64,000 bases of DNA from Gymnopilus junonius (taxonomy: Eukaryota; Basidiomycota; Agaricomycetes; Agaricales; Galerinaceae): assembly GCA_015501075.1 (NCBI GenBank), contig JADNYJ010000164.1, positions 1 through 64,000 on the forward strand, given 5' to 3'. The notes beneath the pieces were generated by a model. It was not told the DNA's origin and made no database searches. It worked only from the letters and a program-made list of their open reading frames with translations. The position numbers were made by a program, and so were the translations under genes. This document shows, one piece after another, positions 1 to 11,106 of the stretch. Position 1 is the first letter of the stretch. The number at the start of each line of letters is the position of its first letter.

Positions 1-1305
1 TCTGACCTCGACTCCGCATCCTCCGACACAAGCATGATCATATCCTCGCCGGACACCCTGGACAAAATAAGAGACTAGTCTTATCCTTGTGAATACACCT
101 GGCCCGGACTACGAGACTTCGTGAAGAAGTATTGCAAATCGTGTACGACATGTATGCATTCCAAACCTCAATGACACAAACCCTACGGATTGCTCAAGCA
201 GCTCCCGATCCCCGAACGTCCCTGGAATTCAATATCAATGGACTTTATCGAAATCCTTCCATGTCCGATGGACACACGTGATCCTAGTGTTGTTGACCAC
301 TCACAAGCAAGCTATATTCATTCCGACCACCTCGCTTGCACCTCCGAAGACCTTGCCATGCTTTTCGTCATTCATGTGTTCTCCAAGCACGGCATCCCCG
401 AACACGTCACCTCGACCGGACCTGAATTCGTCTCCGCTTCTTCCGATCCTTAGGAAAAGCACTCGACATGAAACTCCATTTCACTTCCGGATACCATCCT
501 GAAGGCATGGCCAGACTGAACACTAATCAGACACTAGAGCAATACCTCCAATTTATTGCAACTATCAGCAAGATAATTGGTCAAGTCTATTACCTCTTGC
601 AGAGTTTGCTTACAACAATGCTCCTAGTGCTACTACTGGCATTTCACCATTCTTCGCTAATAAAGGTTACCACCCTAACATGGCTATCCACCCAAATGCA
701 ACCTTGCCTCCACTCATGCTCACAATTTTGTTGTTGATCTAGATGAATTACACAAAGAACTCAAGAATGCTATTGCTGAATCACAAAAGTGTTATCAAGT
801 CTCTGCTGACCTCCAATGCACTCCGCCCCCCAACTTCCAAGTCGGACAGCAAGCATTTGTCAAAGCAAAGTTCTTCTGCACCACACGTCCCTCCAAGAAA
901 CTCTCCAAAAAATATTACAGTCCTTTTGATATCATTGCCAAAGCCGGCACACACTCTTTTACTTTATGACTTCCTGACTCCATGCACAGTGTTCACCCCA
1001 TTTACCATGTTTCTATGCTGGAACCATTTACTCCAAATGATATTCCAAATCAGACTCAATCTCCGCCTCTGCCTGTTGAAGTCAAAGGTGAAATCAAATA
1101 TGAAATCCCTGAAGTCCTCGACTCCAAGCTTGATCAACGACGCAAGTGCAAACTATTGTACTTGGTTCACTGGTTAGGTTATGAAGGCACCAATGAAGAA
1201 CAATCCTGGCTCCCAGCTACTGAACTTGAACATGCACCCAACCTCATCTCCAACTTTCACTCCACTTACCCTGACAAACCTGGACCTCTTTCATCTCTCA
1301 CTTAG
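1..1305 (+). pseudogene. Ty3/gypsy chromovirus pol 3' part: integrase plus chromodomain, broken
   Basis: This is the end of a retrotransposon pol gene and enters from the left edge. Translating 1-190 across frames gives an integrase HHCC zinc-binding region (HILAGHPGQNKT, then CxxC). The integrase core follows at about 190-530 (NSISMDFIE, then FSKHGIPEHV and SGYHPEGMA). The last open stretch, 982-1305, reads YLVHWLGYEGTNEEQSWLP, which is a chromodomain of the kind chromoviruses carry at the integrase C-terminus. The parts lie in at least three frames with internal stops, so the copy is dead. Catalytic residues cannot be assigned securely through the frameshifts. The reading direction agrees with the polypurine tract and LTR downstream at 2591-3078. 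Confidence 0.88.
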
Positions 1306-1584
1306 CTTACGATTCACCAAAAAATGTCATTAACAAGAAAAACAAGTATATAGGAAAAAAAAAAGAAGAAGAAAAAAAAAATTTAAAACTCTATAAAATT
1401 ACTATCTACTGATGAGCATGCTTTGCTGGCACCTCATACATCCTCATCCTTCTAATCCTCCATCATCCTCATCCTCATCCTCCTCCTTTCCTCCTCCAAT
1501 CTGACTCATCCCTTTTCCTCTTCAACACCTGACCTCTCCCTCGCTATCACTCCTCATTTCCGCATCCGACCTCTCTCCTCCTGT

Positions 1585-2474
1585 TCACCCATCACCGCTC
1601 CGACTACCTCCTCCTCCTCCGACTCCTCGACTCATCCACCTCAACCTTCTTCCCGCGTCTAAGGCTGCCATGACCCTCTCATACCTCTCGTTCAAATACT
1701 CTGCCTCTGCGTCGATTCCCTCCTGGTCCGACGGTACGTACTCCGATGCACTTGGCTCCGACAGTGCATATGGGGGATCTTGGATCCAGGACATGTCTTC
1801 CAACAAGTCCCGGATCTCCCTCAGGTATCGAGCAATGTGCTCGATACCTGGCCCTTTCTGCGCCTCCGCCGTCGTCTTGGGCTTGGTTTTCGCCCCCCAT
1901 CGCCTTGGCTGGTTGTACCACTGACTCCGCCCGACCCTCCGACCCCGTAGCTCCTCCGCCGGTCTTGCAAGCTTTGCACTGCACTCGGCAGCGGTTGCAC
2001 GATGCCGCCTTGCTGGTACCCTCCCTAAAAACAAATCACAAGTCAAAAAATAAATCATAACAAAGAAACATTAAATGGGACTTACCTTGGCCATAGGCAC
2101 TCCGCCCCCACCTGTACGCACCAGATGCAGATGACTCCGTCCACCGCCTCATACACTCCGGCCGACTCCCGCATCGCGACCACCTGCTGCTGTGCCGCAG
2201 CTGCCTTCTGCACCTTTTTCTTCCCCTTCGCAGTTTTCCTCCGCTCTGCCTCCGCCGCTTTCTCTGCCTCCGCTGCCGCCTCCGCTTCAGCTGCCTTCCG
2301 TGCTTCTTCTGCTGCCTGTTCCACCTCTGCACGCTCCTCTGCCTCCCGTCACCTCTGCTCCATCCGCTCCTGCTTCTGACGAAGCTCTTCCCTCTGGAGC
2401 GCGAGTTTCTGCTCCTGCGCTTCGAGATCTTCGAGGTTTTCGAAATCCTCTGAGTTGGAATCGGTGTGCGACAT
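1585..2474 (-). pseudogene. Antisense ORF inside the Ty3/gypsy element: coiled-coil plus Cys-rich protein, broken
   Basis: The gene lies on the strand opposite pol, between pol and the 3' LTR. The ATG at 2474 opens an acidic start (MSHTDSNSEDFENLEDLEAQ) followed by a Glu/Ala/Lys-rich helix. An in-frame TGA at about 2349-2351 interrupts the helix; CGA to TGA is the simplest origin. After it come a Cys pair plus CLWP, a GTAAGT...TTAG intron (about 2027-2086), then a second Cys cluster (SCNRCRVQCKACK). The best downstream frame (REIRDLLEDMSWIQDP, ending at 1585) is reached only through another frameshift. Proteins with paired Cys motifs around a WP are, from memory, a large uncharacterised family in Agaricomycetes. 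Function is unknown; the layout suggests element cargo or a captured host gene. Confidence 0.62.
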
Positions 2475-2590
2475 AATGATGGGGGGAGGTAGAATGATGA
2501 TATTGAAGAGAGGACCGAACGAAAATTTCAAAACAACCAAAACCAACCAGCACATGACCATTCCCATGCACAGGCCTCAAGGTTCGGCCT

Positions 2591-2600
2591 AAGGGGGAAA
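2591..2600 (+). other. Polypurine tract of the Ty3/gypsy element
   Basis: AAGGGGGAAA lies three bases before the TGTTA start of the LTR. A purine run here is the plus-strand primer expected for an LTR retrotransposon and it fixes the element's orientation. Confidence 0.75.
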
Positions 2601-2603
2601 TAC

Positions 2604-3078
2604 TGTTATATACGCACCTCCGACCAACTCCGATCTCCAACTATACAAACTCCGACCTCATGATCCCCTCGAAGTACTACAAGTCCCGGAACATGTAGAC
2701 ACTTAGATTACATGTAGCTAGTCAACTCTGAGTAGAGCAGAGTAACTTACACATCTGCCTGCTCACTAGTACACATACAGTCTCCGCTTAGTTTCCTCCA
2801 TAGTATAAAAACCTTAGAACTATTATTAGGTACCTCAGTTCGTATATTGTTCGTTAATCAATCCACGCTCTCTACTCTGCTCTCTCGTTCCGATCCGACT
2901 CCGAAATTCGAGACAACGTCCAGACAATGGAGTGCAACACACACGTTGAAGCTGAAGTCTCAACCCTACATCTACATACATTACGCTAAGACCAACTCCA
3001 ACACCGACGTACTCTGACGTAGCTCCGACGTGGATCTCCTCTGCCTACTCCACCCTTCCCTTTGATGAGAACTTAACA
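2604..3078 (+). repeat. 3' LTR of the Ty3/gypsy element
   Basis: The LTR starts TGTTATATA and ends CTTAACA, giving a 5-bp terminal inverted repeat TGTTA/TAACA over 475 bp. It directly follows the polypurine tract. A TATA-like stretch (AGTATAAAAA, about 2801) could be the internal promoter. The 5' LTR is outside the window, so the boundaries rest on the TG...CA ends and PPT only. Confidence 0.72.
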
Positions 3079-3164
3079 ATAATTTACCGGTTTAGGAGCC
3101 CCTATAGTGACCGTCCGATGGCAATATATTACCCCAATGCAAGGATCATTGGCTTCCAGGTAAT

Positions 3165-3742
3165 CAGGTCGCCACGACGTACTTCGAAAATCTGCCAGAA
3201 GGCGTAAATCAACCCTCAGCTGCTGCTTCGAAAGAGCCATCATCAAGCTCTTCTACTCTTGCAACTTCTTCAACTTCTTCAGAAAAGTGGCTTGCCGGCA
3301 TCCTTGATTTCAACTTTGTTGAGACTGACAAGCCTGCTACTGCTAGTGCCATGCCCAAGGAGTTATTTCAAGATGAGGTGAAGCAATATTTGAGATTTGA
3401 GGGAGGCCGAGGAGACCTGATGGATCCTCTCACTTGGTGGAAGGTACGTCTATAGCTCATTAATCATGTTTTATGACCAAACTCATCTTATTGCAGGTCC
3501 ATGGCACTGCCTTTCCCACTATCGCAAGAATGGCTCATGACTTTCTTGCAATCCCTGCCACCAGTGTCTCCATAGAACATACCTTCTCCAAGTCTCACCA
3601 TATTTGCAGTGACTTACATGGGTCTCAGAAAGCTGAGACGGTATGTAAGGCTTTGCTATCGAAGGTATGGATCCGCTGCGGCCTATTTGATGTAAATGAG
3701 CCCATGAAGCACAAACGGAAACACAGAGAAATCGACCCTTAG
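3165..3742 (+). pseudogene. hAT-superfamily transposase, C-terminal dimerization part
   Basis: There are two exons: 3165-3443 and 3497-3742, with a 53-nt GT...TTGCAG intron at 3444-3496. Splicing joins WWK to VHG. The joined stretch (DPLTWWK, then HDFLAIPATSVSIEHTFSK) matches the hAT dimerization region, in which LxIPATSxxxERxFS is the hallmark; here the usual Glu-Arg is EH. The protein ends at a TAG at 3740-3742. The N-terminal zinc finger and RNase H-like core are missing, and the chromovirus LTR ends only about 90 bp upstream. The LTR element may have landed in this transposon. Confidence 0.8.
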
Positions 3743-4061
3743 AAAACCCTATACTATACTCTATATATACAGTATATATACTCTAATCAATTGTATCCAT
3801 ATATATATGCCTGAGGGTCTATACATATAGTATATGGTTGGAGCCTTATCAGAGAGCATACCAGGCTAATCTGGGCTCATCTGGCCCATAAATTACCAAA
3901 AATAGCTACATAAATAAAAAAATTCTAACAGCCTGCTGGCTGGACTAACCAACCAACCCCATATGGCAGATTCAGATCCTGCACCCCCCTTGGACTGTTG
4001 CAAACATTTTTTCAATAATAACCTTGTTAACTGGGAAAAAAGTGTCAATGAGTTTATCAGT
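3743..4061. other. AT-rich stretch without a gene
   Basis: It holds TATA-rich low-complexity sequence (about 3750-3840) and no supported ORF of its own. It may be the tail of the hAT remnant. Confidence 0.5.
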
Positions 4062-4809
4062 GTCTGCAACTAGCCTGGCTCACCAGTCGATCAAATGATC
4101 AGAGAAGTAGCAAACTGACGTTCTCCGATATAATGCCTGGTCCTTGTTCCGGTTGCCATACCGCGAGCCCTCAAAAGTTTGGGCAATTTGAAACTCCGAA
4201 GGCCCTTTTGTCCGAACCCTGTGGGCACTCACCCTCATCCAAAATCCATTTTAAAAATTTATATCCATAGAATAGGAGGAAATCTATTGCCTGTGCTAAA
4301 ATTCAAGTTGAAATTTTTTGAGGAGAAGTCCTTAATGTTACCAAACTTCAGGAGGTTTTTGAGCCAAGCGAAGCCAAAGCTCGATCATGCGCCATTTGAT
4401 TGATGGCCCCTGCCTAGTGGAGTTTTAAACCCCGAACTTTTGAGGGCTCACGGTTTCGCAACCGTAACAAGGACCAGGCTAGTCTGCAACATGGGAGTGT
4501 GTGGCAAAATCACATGCAACATCTTCTTTGATGTCTGCAGCACTCTCTTTCATCATATTATAAGTCAGACCACTTCACACTGGGCACAAAGGGGAAAGGG
4601 AGCTGGACTCCCCCTTGTGTGATGCTAGACATTTGTTGCTCATAGTCAGACTGAGAGGAAAGCCAAGAAAATACCATGCTCACATATAGATATGAGGCCT
4701 TATCGAAGAACTCTTGTTTGGGATTGCAGCTGATAATGTCATGAGCATAACATATGTAGGTGGCCGCTGAGTTGGGTGCAGTGCGAACATCACATGCACA
4801 TGACTTCAA
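3972..4809 (-). pseudogene. Degenerate minus-strand ORF split by a small transposon
   Basis: An open stretch at 4558-4809 (minus) contains TYICYAHDIISCNPKQEFFD and SQSDYEQQMSS. After a one-base shift a second open stretch (NMMKESAADIKEDVACDF) runs to about 4491. The frame then continues on the far side of the 4071-4481 element: removing the element plus one target-site copy leaves it open to a TGA at 3972-3974. Similar broken coding-like sequence continues to about 5360 (for example 5022-5210, ARLDIFGWDRREIGVISMNP). I do not recognise the family. Confidence 0.35.
4071..4481. mobile_element. Non-autonomous hAT-like element with 9-bp target-site repeat
   Basis: The ends are TAGCCTGG and CCAGGCTA. 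GTCTGCAAC flanks them directly at 4062-4070 and 4482-4490; the first eight bases, GTCTGCAA, fit the hAT 8-bp TSD pattern nTnnnnAn. Internally, about 48 bp at 4135-4182 is inversely repeated at about 4432-4479 (CCTGGTCCTTGTT versus AACAAGGACCAGG). There is no transposase, and at 411 bp it is MITE-sized. Confidence 0.8.
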
Positions 4810-5971
4810 TTGATTACAGTGACCGAATCATTGAAACTGGGGACTTGAAGCAATGAATGTTTTTCTACTGCTCTGCCCTCAGGCCTACTTATCCAAGAAT
4901 CATTTATTTATTTCCAAGCGCCTGGTTCTGTCAGCCCCTTCTCAATCAATATCACAGCAGCCCTTGAGTCTGCCCATTACCTCCTTCCTTCCACTCGGCA
5001 GAATAAACTCTTGAGTCTTGATCAGTGGCAATCACTGCAGCCACTAGATGTGCTCCATTCAGGGTTCATCGAAATGACACCGATCTCGCGACGGTCCCAA
5101 CCAAAAATGTCCAGACGAGCATTTGTGTTGAAAGGAACTCGATGATCTGCACTGAAAGATTGGTCAAGCTTGAACTCAGACAGCCCAAAGTTGTAAAAAA
5201 CCAGAGCCACCGGAGACCTGTTTAGGGTGAGAAGGGAGCCCGTCCTTGAAATATTTTACTGCTCCTACTAATGTCTGAAGCGTCAGGATTGTCTGATTGC
5301 AGGCAGAAGAGAAATGAGGCTTTGAATCCCGTTTCCACATACAAATATGATTTGAACATTACATACTGGTTGGTGTCAACGCAATGTTCCTGATACTGCT
5401 ATTACTGCTCAACTTGTGAGCTTATCCGAGTTATCAATGTTAGAAATTGGCAATTGCTGATCCTGTAGACGAGCACTCCGGATGAGACCTACAGCTCTTC
5501 AGAATCTTCTTTCATAAACGCTTAAACAGTCAATTGTGGGTGGCATTAGCAGAATGAGTGGTGCTGATAATCATTGCGAGGACATTAAGCTAAAGCAGGA
5601 AATGATATTTAAAGAGAGTAGAAACCTTGGATGTAACTATAGCATAGAAAACATAAACAAAAACCAAGGAGGCGGGAAGGACAAGGATTAAGGGAAATAT
5701 GTCGGACATCACAAAGGTGCTAAAGTGTATGTCTCAGAGGTGATGTTAGGATAGTGTTGAAGGAATATAGGAGGTAGGTACAAGGCAGACGGATGAAGGC
5801 GGAAGGAACATGATACGGGTGCATTGTTAATCGAAGAGCAGATGATTTTTGGAGTAGGAGTACGAAAACAGCCAATGAAGGAGGTCCTGTCTCTCCTGGA
5901 TAAGACAGAGGGACCGGGCGAATCCTAGAAAGAAAAGCCCGTATCCCAACCAACACGCAATACCTCACAAC
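4810..5971. other. No intact gene; degraded sequence
   Basis: Minus-strand open pieces such as 5022-5210 look like remnants of the broken ORF described for 3972-4809. The stretch at 5400-5971 shows nothing recognisable beyond the presumed 3' UTR of TOM70. Confidence 0.4.
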
Positions 5972-8395
5972 TCACTGCCCGGCCATCATACCCTGTGCAA
6001 TCGCACCAAGCTGGGCTGCCGTGTCCGGATAAGTCTTCGTGAAGTCGATCTGCGCACTCGTCGCATACTGATACGTCAGCGCATTCACCAGTTCCGGTTC
6101 GCTCCTCGCTAGCTCGGCCTGTCTCTCGAACATCTTCATTGCCTCCGTGATCTTGTTCTGCTGTAAGCTAAGCTGGGCGAGCGTCGCGACGGCTGCTTCG
6201 CATTCAGGGTCGATGCGCAGGGCTTCGTTGCAACAGCGCTCGGCGGCCCCGATGTCTTGCTTCCATTGGTACAGTGCGAGTCCGCGGTTGACGAGCGGGA
6301 GGACGTTGGGTGGGGTTCTAAGTCGAGTCGTAAGAATTTTGTTGAATGATGAAAGAAGCAAGCACTGGAGCCACTTACTTTGTTTTCTCCACTTCAATGG
6401 CCTTGTCGAATTTCTCGACGGCATCTTCGAACCGCCCCTGGTCCAACAACAGTTCTCCGCTTTCAGGAATACGGTTATCAGGCCCTCCCAAGTCTATCAA
6501 CAGCCAGACAAGACTTACTAATAATTACTTGGTTCGCTTTTGTTGGGGAACAGTCTGAGGGTCTTCCTAAACGTCGCCATGCTCTTGGCAAGTTCACCCA
6601 TCTTATATTGTGCGACTGCTAGTTGAATGTGGCTGAAGACGAACGCCTCATCTAGTTCTGAAGAGGCAGTGTAGTTCGCAGCAGCATCCTTGAACTCGTT
6701 CATGATGAAGAGAACTGATCATGACGGAAAAGAGCCGTTAACACAAGACGTGTTAGGAGAGAAAAATTCATGCCTTGTCCACGGTGATACCAAATATCTG
6801 GATCTTTGGGGTTGATGTTCTCCGCTTGCGTGAACGCATCAAATGCCGCTTTGGGGTCACCCTGCTCCATGTGTACGCTGGCAATTTTCACCAAGCTCTG
6901 GGTGAACGTAGGATCGACCTTGACGGACTCCTCTAAGTCCGCCTTGGCACCAGCTATCTCGCCCATTAAGAACCTATTCGCCAACATGTCAGAATGCTTG
7001 TTTTAGTTAACAACGACGACTACCCAAACATACTTGAACGTTCCCCGTAGGTTTAACGCCTCAGCGCGTCCCTGGTCGAATGATATACCCTGTTCGAGAG
7101 ATTCGTTGATTAACGTGACAGCATGAGCATAGTCTGCAGCATCGAGGGCTTCCAAGGCGAGAAGCAAAGTCCGATCGCCTTGGCTTGGGTTTTCGGGTAA
7201 GGTCGGGTGAGGGCCTAAGGATAACGATTGAATTGAATAATGCTACGATACAAAATGCAAAGCATACGGGGTCGGAAGGCAGCGAAATAAGCTGAAATAA
7301 AGGTGAATGAAGGCAGTCTCGGCTCGCGTTCCTGTTCAACACAGTATCAGTATGTCACTCGGCCTCTTACTGTACTGGTTGTCCGACCTTCATGATCTTT
7401 TCTGCCTTGTCCGTTGACAGGGCCTTCAGTACTCTTTCTACAGCATTAGCAGTCGTTTGGTTCTGGAACCTGTCGAGAATGGCAGCTGCTGTGAAATCTA
7501 AACCCCCCACCCCCCGCATTAACATTTTTGTTCTTCCAAACGTGATAAAAACGCACCCCTTAGAGATTCCTGTAGTTGGCCAAGGCCTTCGTGAGCCATT
7601 GCCCGTCGGTTGATTGCTTTGACATATTTAGGGTCAAGCGCTAAGGCAGCATTGCAGTCTTCAACGACTTTTTCGAGTTGAGGCGGTGACATGTTCACGT
7701 AGCCTGGGATTTAAGAGACGATAAGTAACTTGAATTTGGACAACGGAAACCTACTGAAAAGAACAAAAGAAACGTACAGGCGGCACGGTTGCTGTAGAAG
7801 ACGGGTTCTGGAGTTGGGGAGACTTGAATTGCGCGCGTGTAGAGGTCGGCCGCGCCAGCGAAGTCGCGTTCCTGGTATGCTGTATTGCCCCGAGCTTTCA
7901 GAGAAGTCGCGACTTTGGATCGTTCCTAGAGATGAAGATATTACAACAATATTGAGAGACACGAGTGACAGGTTGAACGAACCTCTGCTGGAAGGGCTGC
8001 AATTTCTTCCGACGAAAGCTTGTCATAGTCTTCCTCTAGATGCAACGGTTATTGTCAATCGATAGAACGAGGAAATGTCAGTGATACTGACCCTTTGATT
8101 CTTCGACCTTGGGCTTCCTCTCCTCCAAGATGGGACCATCGGCATCACTGGCTTTCTTGCCACCCTTCTTCGCGCCCCTGCTTCCCGTCTTTTTCTTCTT
8201 CTCTCGTTTGCCTGTCTCTCCAGCGCCCCCACTCGAAGGAGGTTTTGAGGAGGAAGCATAGTAGGCTACGCCGACACCGGCTACGGCCACTGCTGCTGCA
8301 GCGATGGCAATAGTTTTCTTGTGCTCCGAGATAAAGTCGGTGACGCGCTCGACGATGGAGGATGACGGGTTTTCTGGAACTGGTACAGAGGCCAT
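5972..8395 (-). CDS. TOM70: Mitochondrial import receptor Tom70
   Basis: This is the outer-membrane receptor that binds carrier preproteins with Hsp70/Hsp90 and passes them to the TOM pore. I read 11 exons: 8395-8092, 8035-7983, 7925-7778, 7703-7557, 7497-7388, 7331-7268, 7214-7034, 6973-6774, 6714-6519, 6459-6379 and 6317-5972. They total 1,830 nt, or 609 aa, close to the usual size. Residues 28-47 (IAIAAAAVAVAGVGVAYYA) form the N-terminal anchor, followed by a Lys/Gly-rich linker. TPR repeats begin near ARGNTAYQERDFAGAADLY, and a second array covers LRGTFKFLMGEIAGAKADLE to the end. The phrase YFAAFRPRPHP is typical of fungal Tom70. All junctions keep frame. One intron (6715-6773) has a GC donor. 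The start is the first ATG before the anchor. Confidence 0.96.
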
Positions 8396-9282
8396 GGCGG
8401 CTTTTTGGAAATTGAACAAAGGAGAGAGTTGCCGGGAATGCGCGTCACTGCAGCAGTGTGAATGGTCCAAAATTTGTTTCTGACTAATATGATGTAATTA
8501 TTTTTATTTTTATTTTCAATTATTGACATGCTCGCAGCTCTTCCAATGCTCAGCTTCTCTGCACATTGTAGGACTCTGCATCATTCACACGCAGAACTTG
8601 GAAACACCTGTATTTTTGTTTGCGAGTGCTAGTTCATACTTCCCGAGTGGTTGTAGAAGGAGGAATATGCAAACTGCAATCCACTTTGCAGTGAAAATCC
8701 AACAGGAAGGGAAGGCTTGATTAGTATTACCATCCTAGCATGCAAGCAGACTCCCATGAGTAGCAAGCGAACAAATGTAGTGTGCATTGCTCACCTGAAT
8801 AAATGAGATGCTATGGCTTCCTGAGCCCAGCTGTCCGGGTCGGGTAACTCGGGTTCAGTCGTTTCGTCAAGCTTGTTTGGTTCGCCAGTCAATTTTCAAC
8901 CAATATCAAGTGAATATGCTTTCTGGTCATAGGAAACCACCACATTGTGATATGATAAATATGAAATATGATAACTCACTTCCATAGGAATCAAACTCAA
9001 AGCTTTGCAAAACATTAATAGACTAACACCTCGGCAACCGTTGATGATCGTTTTCATGGAGCACTTTTTCCTCTGCAAAGGTGAATTATCCTGAACACAT
9101 TCCTAATCTATGAGAATAAATGAAATAGTGGAACAGCATGTAAGAAGTAAAATGAAAGAGTAGATAACCAATGCCTTGTTGATAGTCAGAGGCACTCCTA
9201 GCGGTCAGACCAAGTTCACAAATTAATATATTATGCCACATGTCAGGATTATCATATAATATCTGTAAGCTCCCATTGGCCT
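8396..9282. other. Intergenic, no gene seen
   Basis: It contains the TOM70 upstream region and AT-rich sequence. Short ORFs here have no recognisable content. Confidence 0.5.
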
Positions 9283-9540
9283 TAAACTGTTGGAGTTTCT
9301 GTTTCCCAGTCAGTTTTTATTACTTTCACTGCACATGCCTCTTCATTAGTCTATGTGTCATGTCACCCCTATCATATTTGTCTGCTCTTTTCTCATGTTT
9401 GTTTGTGTAGCTTCTTTCTAGAGTATAAAATCTGGACACTCTCTTCTTTCACTCCTCAGCTGTTCACCATCATCCTGACAGTACACTGAGGTATGTTGTA
9501 TACAATTAGACTCTTATTCTTTGAACTCATCATACTACTC

Positions 9541-10993
9541 TGTTGGGGCATAGGCAGACAACCTGAGTATCTGACATTCAGTTGGAGATTGAATACTTAC
9601 CTTAGATAGTAGGTATGATCAATATTGTAGTATATAAGTAGCCATCTGAGAAGGATGGTGATAGGGTACCTACCTGGTTACCCATGAATTTTGCGATTTT
9701 ACTATATTTATGCACTAAATATATCATTAATGATCCCAGATAACACATCTAATACAAGGGTATTAAGAGTAGGCGGTATGACCTCATACTGGCCAACTAA
9801 AGATGGGGTGGCTATTATGAAACTACTATCAATAGTGCGATGGTAGTAACTGAGTAATGACCTAGGACTAGGTCTATTCAGTAAGCTCAGAGGCACCTAT
9901 AATGAAGGTTACCAAAGATCTAAATGGGACCTAGTAATACACTCGAGTCATTAACTATCAAGAGGGGCATTGCCGATACGTGATGATACCCAAGACCTGA
10001 TAATAGTGCAAACCTCTAAATACAGAGGTAGCCCAGAATATCTAAATAACTCGCATAAGGAAATATGGTGATTAGTGCAGAAACTGTAGGCATGTTCCCA
10101 GGAGCAACCTGTCCAATAATAGATATGGCTTAAGTGGGAGATAGTCCACCCACCGGCCTGGCACCACAATGGCGCAATAGCTCGAGGCCTAGCATCTAGA
10201 CTAAATAGCATGTCATTATCCCAATGATAAGACCACCAGCCAAATTAATTGGACCTAACTGAGTGGACAGTTTCTCCATCACTCAAAAGTACATTAGTAA
10301 AATAGTGCACTGATTTAGGCATAGACCTGCCAAATAGGGATAGAGTACACCCAGCAGTTTTATGCACTAATAATAAAACTCTCTCATAGGTATAAAAGCT
10401 GTAGAAAACCAGTAGAATAGGCAGGCAATCCACCCCGTAGAGCACAGATAATAGTGCGGACACATTCAGGAGGAGTACCTCGGTGATTAAACCAGATAAT
10501 TGATTGTTCCATTTCATTTCATTGAAATCAATTGAAGTTGTGGCCCATTTCATTTCGTTTCATTGAAAGCCATTTGCATTGAGAACCCTCATTTCGTTTC
10601 ATTTTGTAAAAGGGTCAGAACTTGCTAAGATACTCTACTGTGTTTAGGGCAGACAGTTAAATCAAAGCACCCTGGTTAAAAGCCAACCAAAAGACTACCA
10701 AGTCACTAAGATCTTAAAATCTATCCAAGCCTCCAAACAACTTTACCTAGAGCTTGTCTCAATAGAGGTGTTTGCGAAGACAAGAGTTGAGTTTGAAGTA
10801 GAGTGTGTTGTTGTTGTTGTAGGATGATAACTAGTGCACTAAACTAAGAGCTCTACTCTTACGTTCACCCTTAAGCAAGAACTAGCATTTCAACGGAATG
10901 TAATTGATCTTGTACCTGAATCTCTACCTCCCTCAAAAGGAAGTTAAAGTGTTTTATTAAATGCTACATACATAGACTACACCATTGCCAAAG
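9541..10993 (+). repeat. 5' LTR of the copia element, interrupted
   Basis: Bases 9541-9658 and 10893-10993 match the 215-bp 3' LTR (17326-17540) almost base for base. A few transitions separate them, for example GTTGGAG/GTCGGAG and AGCCATC/AGCTGTC. The middle is a separate insertion. Both LTR copies end CCAAAG rather than CA, yet the flanking TACTC repeat and the adjacent primer site support that border. Confidence 0.88.
9659..10892. mobile_element. 1.2-kb TG...CA insertion inside the copia 5' LTR, probably another solo LTR
   Basis: The uninterrupted 3' LTR shows that this block is foreign: the LTR text stops at 9658 and resumes at 10893. It begins TGATAGGG and ends GCATTTCA, has TG...CA termini, and has ATGG before and ACGG after as a possible imperfect target repeat. 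There is no long ORF. Length and ends fit a large solo LTR, but the class is not proven. Confidence 0.6.
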
Positions 10994-11010
10994 GGTTATG
11001 GGCCCCAGGC
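10994..11010 (+). promoter_or_regulatory. Primer-binding site, half-tRNA-iMet type
   Basis: GGTTATGGGCCCCAGGC follows the 5' LTR without a gap. Its complement (TGGGGCCCATAACC) resembles the anticodon stem-loop of initiator tRNA-Met, not the tRNA 3' end. This is the arrangement known from Drosophila copia, where a tRNA-iMet 5' half primes minus-strand synthesis. Confidence 0.65.
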
Positions 11011-11106
11011 TTTAACAACTTCAAGAGCATTTAAACCCTTGTGAATTTGAAGTGAACAGTGACATCAAATCAATCAAGTCTATATTTATCAAGATCAAGA
11101 TTTGTG

